Source: Erythrobacter litoralis (GTDB lineage: Bacteria > Pseudomonadota > Alphaproteobacteria > Sphingomonadales > Sphingomonadaceae). Taken from it: a stretch of 64,000 bases of DNA. This document shows positions 1-8,755 of the stretch, in pieces; position 1 is the stretch's first letter, and the number at the start of each line of letters is the position of its first letter. Location of the stretch: assembly GCF_001719165.1 (NCBI RefSeq), contig NZ_CP017057.1:2784501-2848500 (forward strand). The letters run 5' to 3'. The notes under the pieces are model-generated. The model was not told the DNA's origin. It worked only from the letters and a program-made list of their open reading frames with translations, and made no database searches. The translations under genes were made by a program, and so were the position numbers.

Positions 1-183
1 GCCAACGGTCCGCTCGCGGTCAAGGTTTCGAAGCAGATCATGAAGCAGTCGCGCGGCTGGGCGATGGACGAACGCTACAAGAAGCAGGGCGAACTGATCG
101 GCCCCGTCTTCGTTTCCGAAGACGCCCGCGAAGGTGCAGCTGCCTTCGCCGAGAAGCGCAAGCCCAATTGGAAGGGTAAATGA
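1..183 (+). CDS. Enoyl-CoA hydratase/isomerase family protein, C-terminal end (partial)
   Basis: Only the last 60 codons are in the window, and the gene begins upstream of it. The visible tail (start ANGPLAV, then a lysine-rich helix with KVSKQIMKQS, then VSEDAREGAAAFAEKR and the final KPNWKGK) has the form typical of crotonase-fold enoyl-CoA hydratases, where the stretch before the end contains EDAxEGxxAFxEKRxPxWxG. Members hydrate 2-enoyl-CoA in beta-oxidation or related acyl-CoA degradation. The acyl-CoA dehydrogenase 63 bp downstream on the same strand fits a shared fatty or branched acyl-CoA catabolic operon. The active-site half is outside the window, so the exact substrate and subfamily cannot be judged. 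Confidence 0.85.
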   Translation, partial: ANGPLAVKVSKQIMKQSRGWAMDERYKKQGELIGPVFVSEDAREGAAAFAEKRKPNWKGK

Positions 184-246
184 GTTGAGGCGGGCGGGCC
201 TGTTGCAGGTCTGCCCGTCAACACGTGGGATCAAGAGGAGAGAGAA

Positions 247-1410
247 ATGCCCGTCATCGACGTACCGCAGCCCGAATTCATGGAAGACGAGGAAATCTCG
301 ATCTTCGCCGACGCCGTGGGCAAGTTCTATCAGCAGCACGCGCCCGAAAAGCGCGTCCACAAATGGCGCGAGGACGGCCAGGTCGAACGCGAATTCTGGC
401 GCGAGGCGGGTGCGGCCGGCCTGCTCGGCGTTTCCGTTCCGGAAGAATATGGCGGCCATGGCGGCGATTTCCGCCATGACATGGTGGTGATCGACCAGCA
501 GGCCAAGCACGGCGTCGAAGGTTTCGCCGCAAGCCTGCACAACACGATCATCCTGCCCTATCTCGTGCGCCACGGGACCGAGGAGCAGAAGCAGAAATAC
601 CTGCCCAAGCTGGTCACCGGCGACCTCGTCAGCGCGATCGCGATGTCGGAACCCGATGCCGGGTCCGACCTGCAGGCGATCAAGACCACCGCGCTGAAGG
701 ACGGCAACGGCTATCGCCTCAACGGGTCGAAGACCTGGATCTCGAACGGTCAGACGGCGGACTTCATCATCGTTGTCGCCAAGACCGATCCCAGCGAGGG
801 CCACAAGGGCATTTCGCTGATGCTGCTCGAAACCGAGGGGGCAGAGGGGTTCCAGCGCGGCAAGAAACTCGACAAGATCGGGCTCGATGCGCAGGACACA
901 TCGGAACTGTTCTTCGACGACGTGTTCGTGCCCTCGGACAACATCCTCGGCGGGGTCGAGGGCAAGGGCTTCTATCAGCTCATGGGCGAGCTGCCGCAGG
1001 AACGGCTCGTGATCGCGATGGGCGCGATGACGGGAATCGAGAAGGCGCTCGAAGTGACCGTCGAATACGTCAAGAACCGCAAGGCCTTCGGCAAGACGAT
1101 CTGGGATTTCCAGAACACCCAGTTCACTCTCGCCGATCTCAAGGCGCGCGGTACGGCGGCACGGGTGTTCGTCAACGATTGCATCGCCAAGCTTCTGAAA
1201 GGCGAACTCGACGTGGCGACCGCGAGCATGGCGAAATACTGGGTGACCGAGCTGCAATCCGAAGTGGTCGACAAGTGCCTGCAGTTCCACGGCGGCGCGG
1301 GCTACATCAACGATTACGCCATCGCCCGGATGTACCGCGACACCCGCATCGCGCGGATCTATGGCGGTTCGAACGAGATCATGAAGATGCTGATCGCGCG
1401 GAGTATGTGA
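247..1410 (+). CDS. Acyl-CoA dehydrogenase, long-chain (LCAD) type
   Basis: A 387-residue flavoprotein that oxidises acyl-CoA to trans-2-enoyl-CoA, passing electrons to ETF. The usual three domains fit: N-terminal helical (about 1-125), middle beta (126-235, with AMSEPDAGSD at 132-141 and the WISNG FAD-binding segment at 164-168), and C-terminal helical (236-387, with RKAFGK and QFHGGAGY). The C-terminal loop reads IYGGSNEIM, lacking the MCAD-type catalytic Glu. LCAD and isovaleryl-CoA dehydrogenases instead use a Glu in the PQERL segment, here E252, which supports long-chain or branched substrates. The start is preceded by a strong AGAGGAG ribosome binding site. The gene follows the enoyl-CoA hydratase and is probably co-transcribed with it. 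The subfamily is firm; the substrate is inferred. Confidence 0.93.
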   Translation: MPVIDVPQPEFMEDEEISIFADAVGKFYQQHAPEKRVHKWREDGQVEREFWREAGAAGLLGVSVPEEYGGHGGDFRHDMVVIDQQAKHGVEGFAASLHNTIILPYLVRHGTEEQKQKYLPKLVTGDLVSAIAMSEPDAGSDLQAIKTTALKDGNGYRLNGSKTWISNGQTADFIIVVAKTDPSEGHKGISLMLLETEGAEGFQRGKKLDKIGLDAQDTSELFFDDVFVPSDNILGGVEGKGFYQLMGELPQERLVIAMGAMTGIEKALEVTVEYVKNRKAFGKTIWDFQNTQFTLADLKARGTAARVFVNDCIAKLLKGELDVATASMAKYWVTELQSEVVDKCLQFHGGAGYINDYAIARMYRDTRIARIYGGSNEIMKMLIARSM

Positions 1411-1414
1411 TTGC

Positions 1415-1434
1415 GCAGCCCCATCCGGGGCTGC
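1415..1434 (+). terminator. Hairpin just after the acyl-CoA dehydrogenase gene
   Basis: A perfect 8-bp stem (GCAGCCCC / GGGGCTGC) with a 4-nt loop begins 5 bp after the stop codon and is followed by a weak pyrimidine run (TTCCTC). It is plausible as an inefficient terminator or an mRNA 3' stabiliser. A second perfect stem (GGCGCAGC / GCTGCGCC) lies at 1447-1465. The rest of the space to 1616 shows no gene. Confidence 0.5.
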
Positions 1435-1616
1435 TTCCTCGCCAGAGGCGCAGCATAGCTGCGCCCGCGCCGTCGTTTGCGTGCTCTCACGAAGGCGGGT
1501 CGCGCCTTAACGAGGCCCCCAAGGCGTCGCAAGCGCGACTGCGCGCCCGCAGGGGCCCTGTAGCGAAGCGGAGGGAACAGCCCCGAAGAGGCACCCGAGG
1601 ATGCAGGCGCGCAAAT

Positions 1617-1647
1617 AAAAAACGCCCCGGTTTCCCGGGGCGTTTTT
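1617..1647. terminator. Bidirectional Rho-independent terminator
   Basis: An A-run, an 8-bp perfect GC stem (CGCCCCGG at 1623-1630, CCGGGGCG at 1635-1642, loop TTTC) and a T-run make a textbook symmetrical terminator. It lies between the convergent acyl-CoA dehydrogenase and TonB-dependent receptor genes and should serve both. Confidence 0.9.
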
Positions 1648-1667
1648 CGTTTGGCTGTCGCCGCGCG

Positions 1668-4346
1668 TCAGAACTTGGCGCGAAGCACCACGCCGTAGGT
1701 CCGCGGCTGCAGCGGGAAGGCCGAGCGCGAGTTCGCCGCGCCCGAACCGCGCAGCGTGGTGTTGAAGGTCACCCCGCGAGCCACGTTGTCGGTCAGGTTG
1801 TTGACGAAACCCTCGATCGAATAGGCCCCGTCATTGAAGCGGAGCCCCGCGCGCAGGTTGATGAACTCATTGCCGTCCTGCACGTCGGCGATGATGAGCG
1901 GCTGCGCAGCGGCTGCGGCCTGGACCTGGGCCTGCGTCGGGTTGGAGCCGGGCGGGAAGCTCGGCGGCACGATCGCCTGGGTCGAGGTGCGCTGGTCGCT
2001 TTCGATCCGGACCTGCCCTGACAGGAAGAACTCCGCGCTGTCGCTGATCGGCTTTTCCCACAGCGCACCGAACAGGGCGATCACCTGCGGCGCGTTGGTG
2101 AGGTCGTAGCCGCACAGCGACACCACCTGCGGAGCCGTCTGATCGCCCGCGCAATCTTCCGGATAGCTCGCCTCGAGGATGGTCGCGGCGGCGTTGAGCG
2201 TCAGTTCGCGGCTCGGCCGGATAACGCTCTCGATCTCCAGGCCCTTCGTCTCGGCCAGCGGCACGTTGAAGGTCTGGAACGCGGTCCCGGTGAATTCGAG
2301 AACCTGGAAGTTCTGGAACTCTTCGTAGAACGCGGCGAGGTTGAACGTCACCGCATTGTCGAGAAACCGGGTCTTGAGACCGATTTCGAAGGCATCGACC
2401 TCTTCCGAGTAGAACGCGGCGAGGTTGAACGTCACCGCATTGTCGAGAAACCGGGTCTTGAGACCGATTTCGAAGGCATCGACCTCTTCCGAGAGGAAGG
2501 TCGGGTCCGCTCCGGCCACGGCGGCGGTGGTATCGAGGTTGATCCCGCCCGCCTTGTAGCCGTGGGTGAAACTGCCATAGGCGTTCACCTCGGGACTGAT
2601 TTCATAGGCGGCGCGGATCGTGTAGATCAGCTCCTCGTCGCTGAAATCGGCCTGGAAGGTGCGCGGCAGGAAGGCTGCGGGAAGTCCCGGCTGGGTCGCC
2701 TGCGGAAGGTCGGCCGGCGCGGTGAAGCCGAAGCAGCCGAGCTGGACGGCTGGCCCTTCGAGCCCGGCGGGGATGAAGCCCGCGCCGAACGCGCCGAGGA
2801 TCGCCGGGCAGATCTGGTTGTTGACCGTCGTCTGGGTGAATCCGCCTTCCTTTTCCTCCCACGAATAGCGCGCGCCGAGCGTGAGTTCGAACCCGTCGAA
2901 CACCTCGAAGGTGTTGTGAGTGAAGATCGAATAGCTCTGCGCGCTCTGCTGGAAGCGGTTGGTGTTCGTCGTGCCGGCCGGGTTGACCCCGCCGCTCAAC
3001 GTCTGGAGCGGTGCCGCGCCGAGCGCGCCGCCGGTGGGGACGAACAGCAGCGCCCCGACATTCGCGTCGTAATCCGAGCCGAGCGAGAAGCTCACCGACT
3101 GGTCGATCTGTTCGTCCGAATAGAAACCGCCGATGATGTAGTTGAGCTTGCCCTCGAAGGCTTCGCCCTGCAGCCGCAATTCCGCCGTGATCGTCTCGAG
3201 TTCGAGGTCGAGCAGGTCGACATTGAAGATGTCGAGCGCGGTGAAATCGGAATCGTAGGTCTCGTTAGAGGCGAACTTGCGATAGCCGCCGATGAAGATG
3301 AGGTCCGCATCATCGCCCACCGGGAATTCGACTTCGCCGGTGATGCCCCAGTTGTCGATGTCGACGATGGGGGCGAAATTGGCCGATGCGACGCGGTCGT
3401 TGAGAGCCTCGCGGAAGGTCGCATTGTCGAACGGCGTGGTCGCGACCGTTGGCTGGCCGTTGCCGCCATTCGCGCCGAGACCGACCGCGGCATAGGCGCC
3501 GCCCGTCACCAGCGGCGACTGGTAGAGTTCGATCGGGCTGCAGCAGCTCGAATTGCTCTTGGAATAGTCGCCGATGATCCGGCCACGCACGCCGCCTTCG
3601 GTCTCGAAGCCCAATTGCGCGCGGACCAGCCACTGATCGGTGTCGTTGGAATCGTCGAACGGCGTGCCGGTCTCATCGACCAGCGTGATGAACCCGTCGC
3701 GTTCGCGATAGGCACCGGTCACGCGCAGCGCGAGCGCGTCCTCCACGATCGGCACGTTGACGGCGCCCTGAAGACTGATCTCGTCGAAATTGCCGTAGCC
3801 GGCATTCACGAAGCCGCCGACCTCGTTGAGATCGGGACGCTTGTTGGTGATGTTGAGCGCACCGGCCGACGTGTTGCGGCCGAAGGTCGTGCCCTGCGGC
3901 CCGCGCAGCACCTCGACCCGCTCGACGTCAACCAGTTCAGTCAGGGCAACGCCGGGACGCGACTGATAGGTGCCGTCGATGAAGATGCCGACCGCGCTTT
4001 CGAAGCCGATATTGTTCGAGGTCGTGCCGATGCCGCGGATACGCAGCACGACCGAGCCCGATGCGACCTGCGCATTGGAGGCCGTGAAGCTGGTGGCGAC
4101 CGAAACGACCTCCTGGATGCTGTCGACGCCCTGGTTGTCGAGCTGCTGCGGCGAGACCGCGGTCACGGCGAGGGGAATGTCCTGCACGTCCTGCGCACGG
4201 CGGGTGGCGGTCACGATGATTACGCTGTCATCCGCCTCGGGTGCCTCGGGCATCTCGGGCATTTCCGTGTCCTGCGCAAAGGCGGGTACGGTGAACGAAC
4301 TGCAGGCCAAAAGGCCGGCAGCATAGGCTGCAAGCTTACGTGTCAT
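1668..4346 (-). CDS. TonB-dependent outer-membrane receptor
   Basis: An 892-residue outer-membrane receptor for TonB-driven uptake of a large ligand such as a siderophore, glycan or other scarce nutrient. The chosen start (MTRKLAAY) gives a clean signal peptide ending AFAQ; the frame stays open upstream but without signal character. Then come a TonB-box-like segment (VIIVTATRR), the plug domain (about 50-170, with the VERVEVLRGPQGTTFGRN signature) and the beta-barrel, ending in aromatic-rich strands (TYGVVLRAKF). The iron-complex outer-membrane receptor family is the closest in style. Inside the barrel, residues of roughly 619-674 are a 28-residue block present twice in tandem, identical at DNA level. 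No regulator or inner-membrane transporter is adjacent, so the ligand is unknown. Confidence 0.93.
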   Translation of the reverse strand: MTRKLAAYAAGLLACSSFTVPAFAQDTEMPEMPEAPEADDSVIIVTATRRAQDVQDIPLAVTAVSPQQLDNQGVDSIQEVVSVATSFTASNAQVASGSVVLRIRGIGTTSNNIGFESAVGIFIDGTYQSRPGVALTELVDVERVEVLRGPQGTTFGRNTSAGALNITNKRPDLNEVGGFVNAGYGNFDEISLQGAVNVPIVEDALALRVTGAYRERDGFITLVDETGTPFDDSNDTDQWLVRAQLGFETEGGVRGRIIGDYSKSNSSCCSPIELYQSPLVTGGAYAAVGLGANGGNGQPTVATTPFDNATFREALNDRVASANFAPIVDIDNWGITGEVEFPVGDDADLIFIGGYRKFASNETYDSDFTALDIFNVDLLDLELETITAELRLQGEAFEGKLNYIIGGFYSDEQIDQSVSFSLGSDYDANVGALLFVPTGGALGAAPLQTLSGGVNPAGTTNTNRFQQSAQSYSIFTHNTFEVFDGFELTLGARYSWEEKEGGFTQTTVNNQICPAILGAFGAGFIPAGLEGPAVQLGCFGFTAPADLPQATQPGLPAAFLPRTFQADFSDEELIYTIRAAYEISPEVNAYGSFTHGYKAGGINLDTTAAVAGADPTFLSEEVDAFEIGLKTRFLDNAVTFNLAAFYSEEVDAFEIGLKTRFLDNAVTFNLAAFYEEFQNFQVLEFTGTAFQTFNVPLAETKGLEIESVIRPSRELTLNAAATILEASYPEDCAGDQTAPQVVSLCGYDLTNAPQVIALFGALWEKPISDSAEFFLSGQVRIESDQRTSTQAIVPPSFPPGSNPTQAQVQAAAAAQPLIIADVQDGNEFINLRAGLRFNDGAYSIEGFVNNLTDNVARGVTFNTTLRGSGAANSRSAFPLQPRTYGVVLRAKF
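2325..2492 (-). repeat. Perfect 84-bp tandem duplication inside the TonB-dependent receptor
   Basis: Two identical 84-bp units lie head to tail at 2325-2408 and 2409-2492, and the match runs one further base. The length is a multiple of three, so the reading frame is kept. Each unit encodes 28 residues starting SEEVDAFEIGLKTRF and ending NLAAFY, which look like two amphipathic strands joined by a turn, that is, one beta-hairpin of the barrel. The absence of any silent difference implies a very recent duplication or an assembly artefact. Confidence 0.97.
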
Positions 4347-4555
4347 AGGTTTTCCTCTCCACAATCCCACCGGGCCTTTTGACCTCGGGCGGCTTACGCG
4401 GAAGTGGAGACTATCAGCGCGTTTGCGCCTGCCAAGAGTCGCTGCGCCGCTTTTTGGGGACAGATGCAAAAATGCAACAAATCATGCCGCAGCGCAGCAT
4501 AAGTTCAGCAAGGCCCGCTAAAGGCTTGGAAAGTTGCAGGGCTCGCACGTGTTGC

Positions 4556-4575
4556 CTTTCGGGCACGCCCGAAAG
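4556..4575 (-). terminator. Hairpin after the second TonB-dependent receptor gene
   Basis: A perfect inverted repeat (CTTTCGGGC / GCCCGAAAG) lies 2 bp beyond the stop codon of the leftward receptor gene. There is no T-run after it, so termination is likely only if helped by Rho, or the hairpin protects the 3' end. Confidence 0.5.
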
Positions 4576-4577
4576 CC

Positions 4578-6626
4578 CTAGAAGCCGTAGCGTAAACCCG
4601 CCCAGACGGTCCGCGGCACGCCGAGATCGATCGCGCCTCCCGCGTTGCGGGTGACGATTTCCTCGCCGGTCAGGTTCTCGCCGCGCAGCATTAAGGAAAA
4701 ATCTGCGCCGACCGGAATTTCGGCGAAAGCATCGAGAGTCGTCGCCGCCGGAAGCACGTCATTTTCCTGATCGTCCTCGAATTGCTTCGCCGTATGGCGC
4801 AGCGTCGCGGCGAGCCGCCAGCCCGCCGACGGCTCCCATGCGAGCGTTGCCGAGGCCGCGAAATCGGGCGTCTGCGGCGGGCGGTTTCCATCGAGCGGGA
4901 GCGAGGGCCCCTCCCCGTCCACCGCCGCATCGGTATAGGCGAGACTGGCATCGAGGCTCACCCGCCCGAGCCCGAGGCGCACATTGCCCTCGATCCCCTG
5001 CGCATCGATCGCGGGCAGGTTGCGGCGCTGGCGCAGATTGGGCGCCAGCGTGACATTGGCAATGGCGTTCTCCACCCGGTTGTCGAATGCGGTCAGCGAA
5101 AGCGCGAGCGCGTCCGACGCCTGCCAGTCGACCCCTATCTCGAAACCCTCCAGCCGCTCGTTCTCGAGCGCGGCATTGGCCTGCGTCACCACCGGGAACA
5201 CGACGAAGGGCCGATACAGCTCATTGAGAGTCGGAAGGCGCAGCCCGGTATAGGCCGCCGCGCGCAGCCGCAGCGCGTCGCTCGCCTCGAAGGCCGCTCC
5301 CGCGCGCCAGCTCAGCGTCCAGTCGGAACGATCTTGAGCCAAGGTCTCCTCGACCAGCGCGCCCGAAGCATCGACCGCGCGGAAGAAGCCGTCCTCGATC
5401 ACCGTCCGGTCCGCGCGCAGCCCGCCCGTCAGCAGCAGGCGCCCGATCCGCCAGTCATCCTCTATGAAGAACCCCAGATTGGAATTGACGCCGCCAGCCC
5501 GCCGCCTTTCGCGCAGCGCGCCGGTGAAGGCGCTGTAATTGTCCTCCTGCAATTCCCCGTCCGCGCGGCGATAATCCACGCCGAGCCGCAGCGTGTGGGC
5601 CTCGCCCACGGGCGGGCGCAGCTCGAACTTGCCGCCCAATCCGGTCGAAGGCGTGTTCCTCTGGTCGAGCACACGGCTGAACTGGGTCGAGGAAATGATG
5701 ACATTCGAAAAATTGCGCGCCTGGACATAGGCGAGCGCATCGAAGGCCCACTCGCCCCGCCCGACCACGCGCAGGCTCGCATCCTGCCCTTCGTTCGAGG
5801 AATCCGCGCCCTCGAAACGAAGCGTGCGGTTGTCCTCGAACAGGCTGACCCGCGCCTGCACTTCGACATCGCGCCCGATCGGGGCCACACCGCGCAGGCC
5901 CACCTGCCAATTGTCGAAGCCCGCGCGCGCGCTCGCGGGGATGCGCTCGCCTGCGGGCGCCGTGAAAAAGCCCTGCCCCCGGTCCCAGCGCCCGCTCGCC
6001 ACGGCAAAGCCCGCCCCCAGTTCCTGCGTCAGCACCGCGCTCGCCTCGGTTTCCTCGCGGTCGTTGACGACGAGGCTCGCGAGCAGCGGGTCGAGCGCCG
6101 CGGGGCCGGCGCTTTCGAGTTCGATCGTGCCGGCCAGCGCGCCTGCCCCGAACGGCCCCGCCCCGCCGCCACGGGTGACGCGGATCCGCGAAAGGGTTTC
6201 GGGCTGGATCGCGTTGAACGGGACGTAGCCGAAGAACGGGTCGGCGATCGGCACGCCGTCGAGCAGGACAAGCGCGCGGCTCGTCGCATTGCCGCCCAGC
6301 GCGCGCAGCGTCGCCCCCTGTGCGGTCGGATTGGCAGAGCGGCTGTCCGAGCGGCGGAATTGCTGGAAGCCCGCGACATCGCGCAGCACGTCCTCGATCC
6401 GGCCCGAGGCGGTCGAGACGATCCGCTCGCGGTCGATTTCCGTCACCGCATAGGCGCCTTCGGAGGGGGCTTCCTCCAGCCCCTCACCGGTGACGATGAT
6501 GCGTTCGGCAGTCGGGCGCTGGGAGGCATCATCCTCTTCCTGCGCCGAAACAGGAGCGGCGACGCCGAGGGCAAAGAGAGAGACGGAGAGGGCAAGCAGA
6601 GGGGCAAGCGCAGAAGCTGTTTTCAT
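4578..6626 (-). CDS. TonB-dependent outer-membrane receptor (smaller, BtuB/FecA-like)
   Basis: A 682-residue receptor. The start at MKTASALAPLLALS gives a signal peptide ending PVSAQ. A TonB-box-like RIIVTGEG lies near residue 47, followed by a plug domain with VLLDGVPIADPFFGYVPF and IRVTRGGGAGPFGAGALAG (about 60-190), then a barrel ending PRTVWAGLRYGF, which closes on the aromatic residue expected for outer-membrane assembly. At under 700 residues it is in the size range of vitamin B12, haem and small-siderophore receptors, and shorter than the neighbouring receptor. It lies in the same direction as that receptor, about 230 bp upstream of its start, and is divergent from the flavin monooxygenase. 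Ligand unknown. Confidence 0.9.
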   Translation of the reverse strand: MKTASALAPLLALSVSLFALGVAAPVSAQEEDDASQRPTAERIIVTGEGLEEAPSEGAYAVTEIDRERIVSTASGRIEDVLRDVAGFQQFRRSDSRSANPTAQGATLRALGGNATSRALVLLDGVPIADPFFGYVPFNAIQPETLSRIRVTRGGGAGPFGAGALAGTIELESAGPAALDPLLASLVVNDREETEASAVLTQELGAGFAVASGRWDRGQGFFTAPAGERIPASARAGFDNWQVGLRGVAPIGRDVEVQARVSLFEDNRTLRFEGADSSNEGQDASLRVVGRGEWAFDALAYVQARNFSNVIISSTQFSRVLDQRNTPSTGLGGKFELRPPVGEAHTLRLGVDYRRADGELQEDNYSAFTGALRERRRAGGVNSNLGFFIEDDWRIGRLLLTGGLRADRTVIEDGFFRAVDASGALVEETLAQDRSDWTLSWRAGAAFEASDALRLRAAAYTGLRLPTLNELYRPFVVFPVVTQANAALENERLEGFEIGVDWQASDALALSLTAFDNRVENAIANVTLAPNLRQRRNLPAIDAQGIEGNVRLGLGRVSLDASLAYTDAAVDGEGPSLPLDGNRPPQTPDFAASATLAWEPSAGWRLAATLRHTAKQFEDDQENDVLPAATTLDAFAEIPVGADFSLMLRGENLTGEEIVTRNAGGAIDLGVPRTVWAGLRYGF

Positions 6627-6754
6627 GGCGCGCCGCCTAGCCGCTCGTGCGCGCCGCGTCACCCGCCAATCAGTTTCGATTTGCAATCAAGGACTCGCAT
6701 TTGCGACGCGCCTGTGGTTTTATCGGATGAAGAGAGAAAAGAGAGGATCACCCC

Positions 6755-8263
6755 ATGCTAGCCACGCCCCCCGATGTAGATGTGCTGATCGTCGGCGCCG
6801 GCATTTCCGGCATCGGCATGGCCGCCCATATGGGCATGAAGGCGCCGCACCATTCCTATGCCATCGTCGAGCGACGCGAGAACCTGGGCGGGACATGGGA
6901 CCTGTTCCGCTATCCCGGCATCCGTTCCGACAGCGACATGCACACGCTCGGCTTCGATTTCGAACCGTGGAAGCATGAAAAGTCGATCGCCGATGCGCCC
7001 GCCATCCTCGACTATCTCCACAAGATCGTCGACGAACGCGGCATCCGCGAGCACATCCGCTTCGGGCTCAAGGTGATCTCGGCCGATTTCCGCGAGGACG
7101 AGACGCGCTGGCATGTCGAGATGGAAGCGGACGACGGCAGCCGCACCCACATGACCGCGAATTGGCTCTATCTCGGAGCGGGCTATTACGATTACGACGA
7201 TCCCTATGATGCGGGCTTCGATTTCTCGGAATATGAGGGACAGGTGATCCACCCCCAATTCTGGCCCGAGAACCTCGAGTATGCGGGCAAGAAGGTGCTG
7301 GTGGTCGGATCGGGCGCGACCGCGGTGACGATCGTGCCCTCGATGGCGGACAAGGCGGCGAGCGTGACGATGCTCCAGCGCACGCCGACCTGGATGTTCG
7401 CCCGCCCCGCCAAGGACCGGATCGCGAACCTGCTGCGCAAGGTCCTGCCGGAAGAAATCGCCTACAAGATCACCCGGTTCAAGAACATCCACATGCAGGA
7501 CCTCAGCTTCAAGACCGCGCGCGACAAGCCGGAAAAGGTGAGCGAAAACCTGCACAAGCGGATCGAGAAGGCGCTCGGACCCGATTACAATCCCGAGGAT
7601 TTCACCCCGCCCTACAATCCGTGGGAACAGCGCGTCTGCCTCGTGCCCGATGACGATCTGTTCAAGGCGATGAAAGCGGGCAAGGCCCAGATCGTCACCG
7701 GCCATATCGAGAAGTTCGAGGCAAACGGCGCGCGGCTCACCGACGGCACGCTGATCGAGGCCGACATCATCATCACCGCCACTGGCCTGAAACTCGCCGT
7801 CGCGGGCAAGATCGCGGTCAGCGTCAATGGCGAGCCGGTCCAGTTCAACGAAAGGTTCTACTACAAGGGCTGCATGTTCTCGAACCTGCCCAATCTCGCG
7901 GTGGTGTTCGGATATCTCAATGCAAGCTGGACCCTGCGCGCCGATATCAATTCCGATTACATCTGCCGCGTGCTCAACCGTCAGCGCGAAAAGGGTGCAC
8001 AGATCGTCACCCCCGTCCTCACGCCCGAAGCAGAGGCCCAGATCGAGGAGGACGACGTGTTCGATTTCTCGAGCGGATATATCCAGCGCTCCAAGCACAT
8101 CATGCCGCGCAACGCGGTGCGTTATCCGTGGCGGCTCAACCAGGACTACCTTTCCGACCGCAAGGAACTGAAGGAAAGCCCGGTCGAGGATGGCCTGCTC
8201 ACCTTCAAACGCGCCGGATCGAACGCGCGGACCTCCGAGGAGCAGCTCGAAGCGGCGGAATGA
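6755..8263 (+). CDS. FAD/NADPH-dependent monooxygenase with a Baeyer-Villiger fingerprint
   Basis: A 502-residue class B flavin monooxygenase. An N-terminal FAD Rossmann motif GAGISG (14-19) is followed by the GTWDLFRYPG stretch that contacts FAD. The NADPH Rossmann motif VVGSGATA is at 183-190. Between them, YEGQVIHPQFWP (160-171) matches the Baeyer-Villiger signature FxGxxxHxxxWP except for Tyr in place of the first Phe. This suggests oxygen insertion into ketones or aldehydes, or N/S-oxygenation. The start follows AGAGAGGATC. The gene is divergent from the receptor and overlaps the next gene by 4 bp (ATGA). The natural substrate cannot be read from the sequence. Confidence 0.9.
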   Translation: MLATPPDVDVLIVGAGISGIGMAAHMGMKAPHHSYAIVERRENLGGTWDLFRYPGIRSDSDMHTLGFDFEPWKHEKSIADAPAILDYLHKIVDERGIREHIRFGLKVISADFREDETRWHVEMEADDGSRTHMTANWLYLGAGYYDYDDPYDAGFDFSEYEGQVIHPQFWPENLEYAGKKVLVVGSGATAVTIVPSMADKAASVTMLQRTPTWMFARPAKDRIANLLRKVLPEEIAYKITRFKNIHMQDLSFKTARDKPEKVSENLHKRIEKALGPDYNPEDFTPPYNPWEQRVCLVPDDDLFKAMKAGKAQIVTGHIEKFEANGARLTDGTLIEADIIITATGLKLAVAGKIAVSVNGEPVQFNERFYYKGCMFSNLPNLAVVFGYLNASWTLRADINSDYICRVLNRQREKGAQIVTPVLTPEAEAQIEEDDVFDFSSGYIQRSKHIMPRNAVRYPWRLNQDYLSDRKELKESPVEDGLLTFKRAGSNARTSEEQLEAAE

Positions 8264-8688
8264 GCTCGGGATACAGGCCGTCGCTATGGCCGCGGGCGGC
8301 GCTCGGCTTGTTCCTGTTGTTGTTCACCGGGGGTATCGTGACGGGCATCATCCTGGCTGAGCCGCTCGATCGCTACCCATCGCCGCGCCTTGCGCTCGCG
8401 GACCTCGATGGTACCTATGTCTCCGGCGACTGCCCCTCCATCACGATCACGAACGGCCTCATGCGCGGGGGCGGTTTCGCCGTGCGTGGCGAACTGGACT
8501 ATGTGAAGGGCGAGAACCTGCTCGTCACCGAGGGCGCGCTGCGTTTTCGGGAAACGCCCTCGGGCTGCGCGTTGGAGCGCGTGTCGGGCGGCTGGTTCAA
8601 CACCGTGAGCCGGATCGACGGCGCTCCGGCGGTCCGCATCCGGTCGAGCGACTTTGCCGAGGACCGCTGGTTTATCGAGTCGCGTTGA
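8260..8688 (+). CDS. Small membrane-anchored protein of unknown function
   Basis: A 142-residue protein. Its ATG overlaps the TGA of the monooxygenase gene (ATGA), which strongly suggests translational coupling. One hydrophobic helix (about residues 10-32, FLLLFTGGIVTGIILA) near the N-terminus is followed by a soluble, probably periplasmic domain of about 105 residues with two cysteines (in SGDCPS and SGCALE) that could pair. I recognise no family. The tight overlap hints at a role linked to the monooxygenase, but this is inference. Confidence 0.7.
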   Translation: MSSGYRPSLWPRAALGLFLLLFTGGIVTGIILAEPLDRYPSPRLALADLDGTYVSGDCPSITITNGLMRGGGFAVRGELDYVKGENLLVTEGALRFRETPSGCALERVSGGWFNTVSRIDGAPAVRIRSSDFAEDRWFIESR

Positions 8689-8755
8689 CGAGGTGGGTCT
8701 GTTCGGGGCCAATCAGGCCCTTTTGCTCTGCCCGAAACTCGCCTAACCAGCCCCC

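Noticed and set aside
2562..4382. Long antisense open frame opposite the first TonB-dependent receptor
   Set aside because: It is a shadow of the receptor's codon use: Arg/Ala/Glu-rich, no family pattern, and the receptor frame has a signal peptide, plug and barrel.
4782..6761. Long antisense open frame opposite the second receptor
   Set aside because: No recognisable domain, Arg-rich composition typical of an antisense frame in GC-rich DNA.
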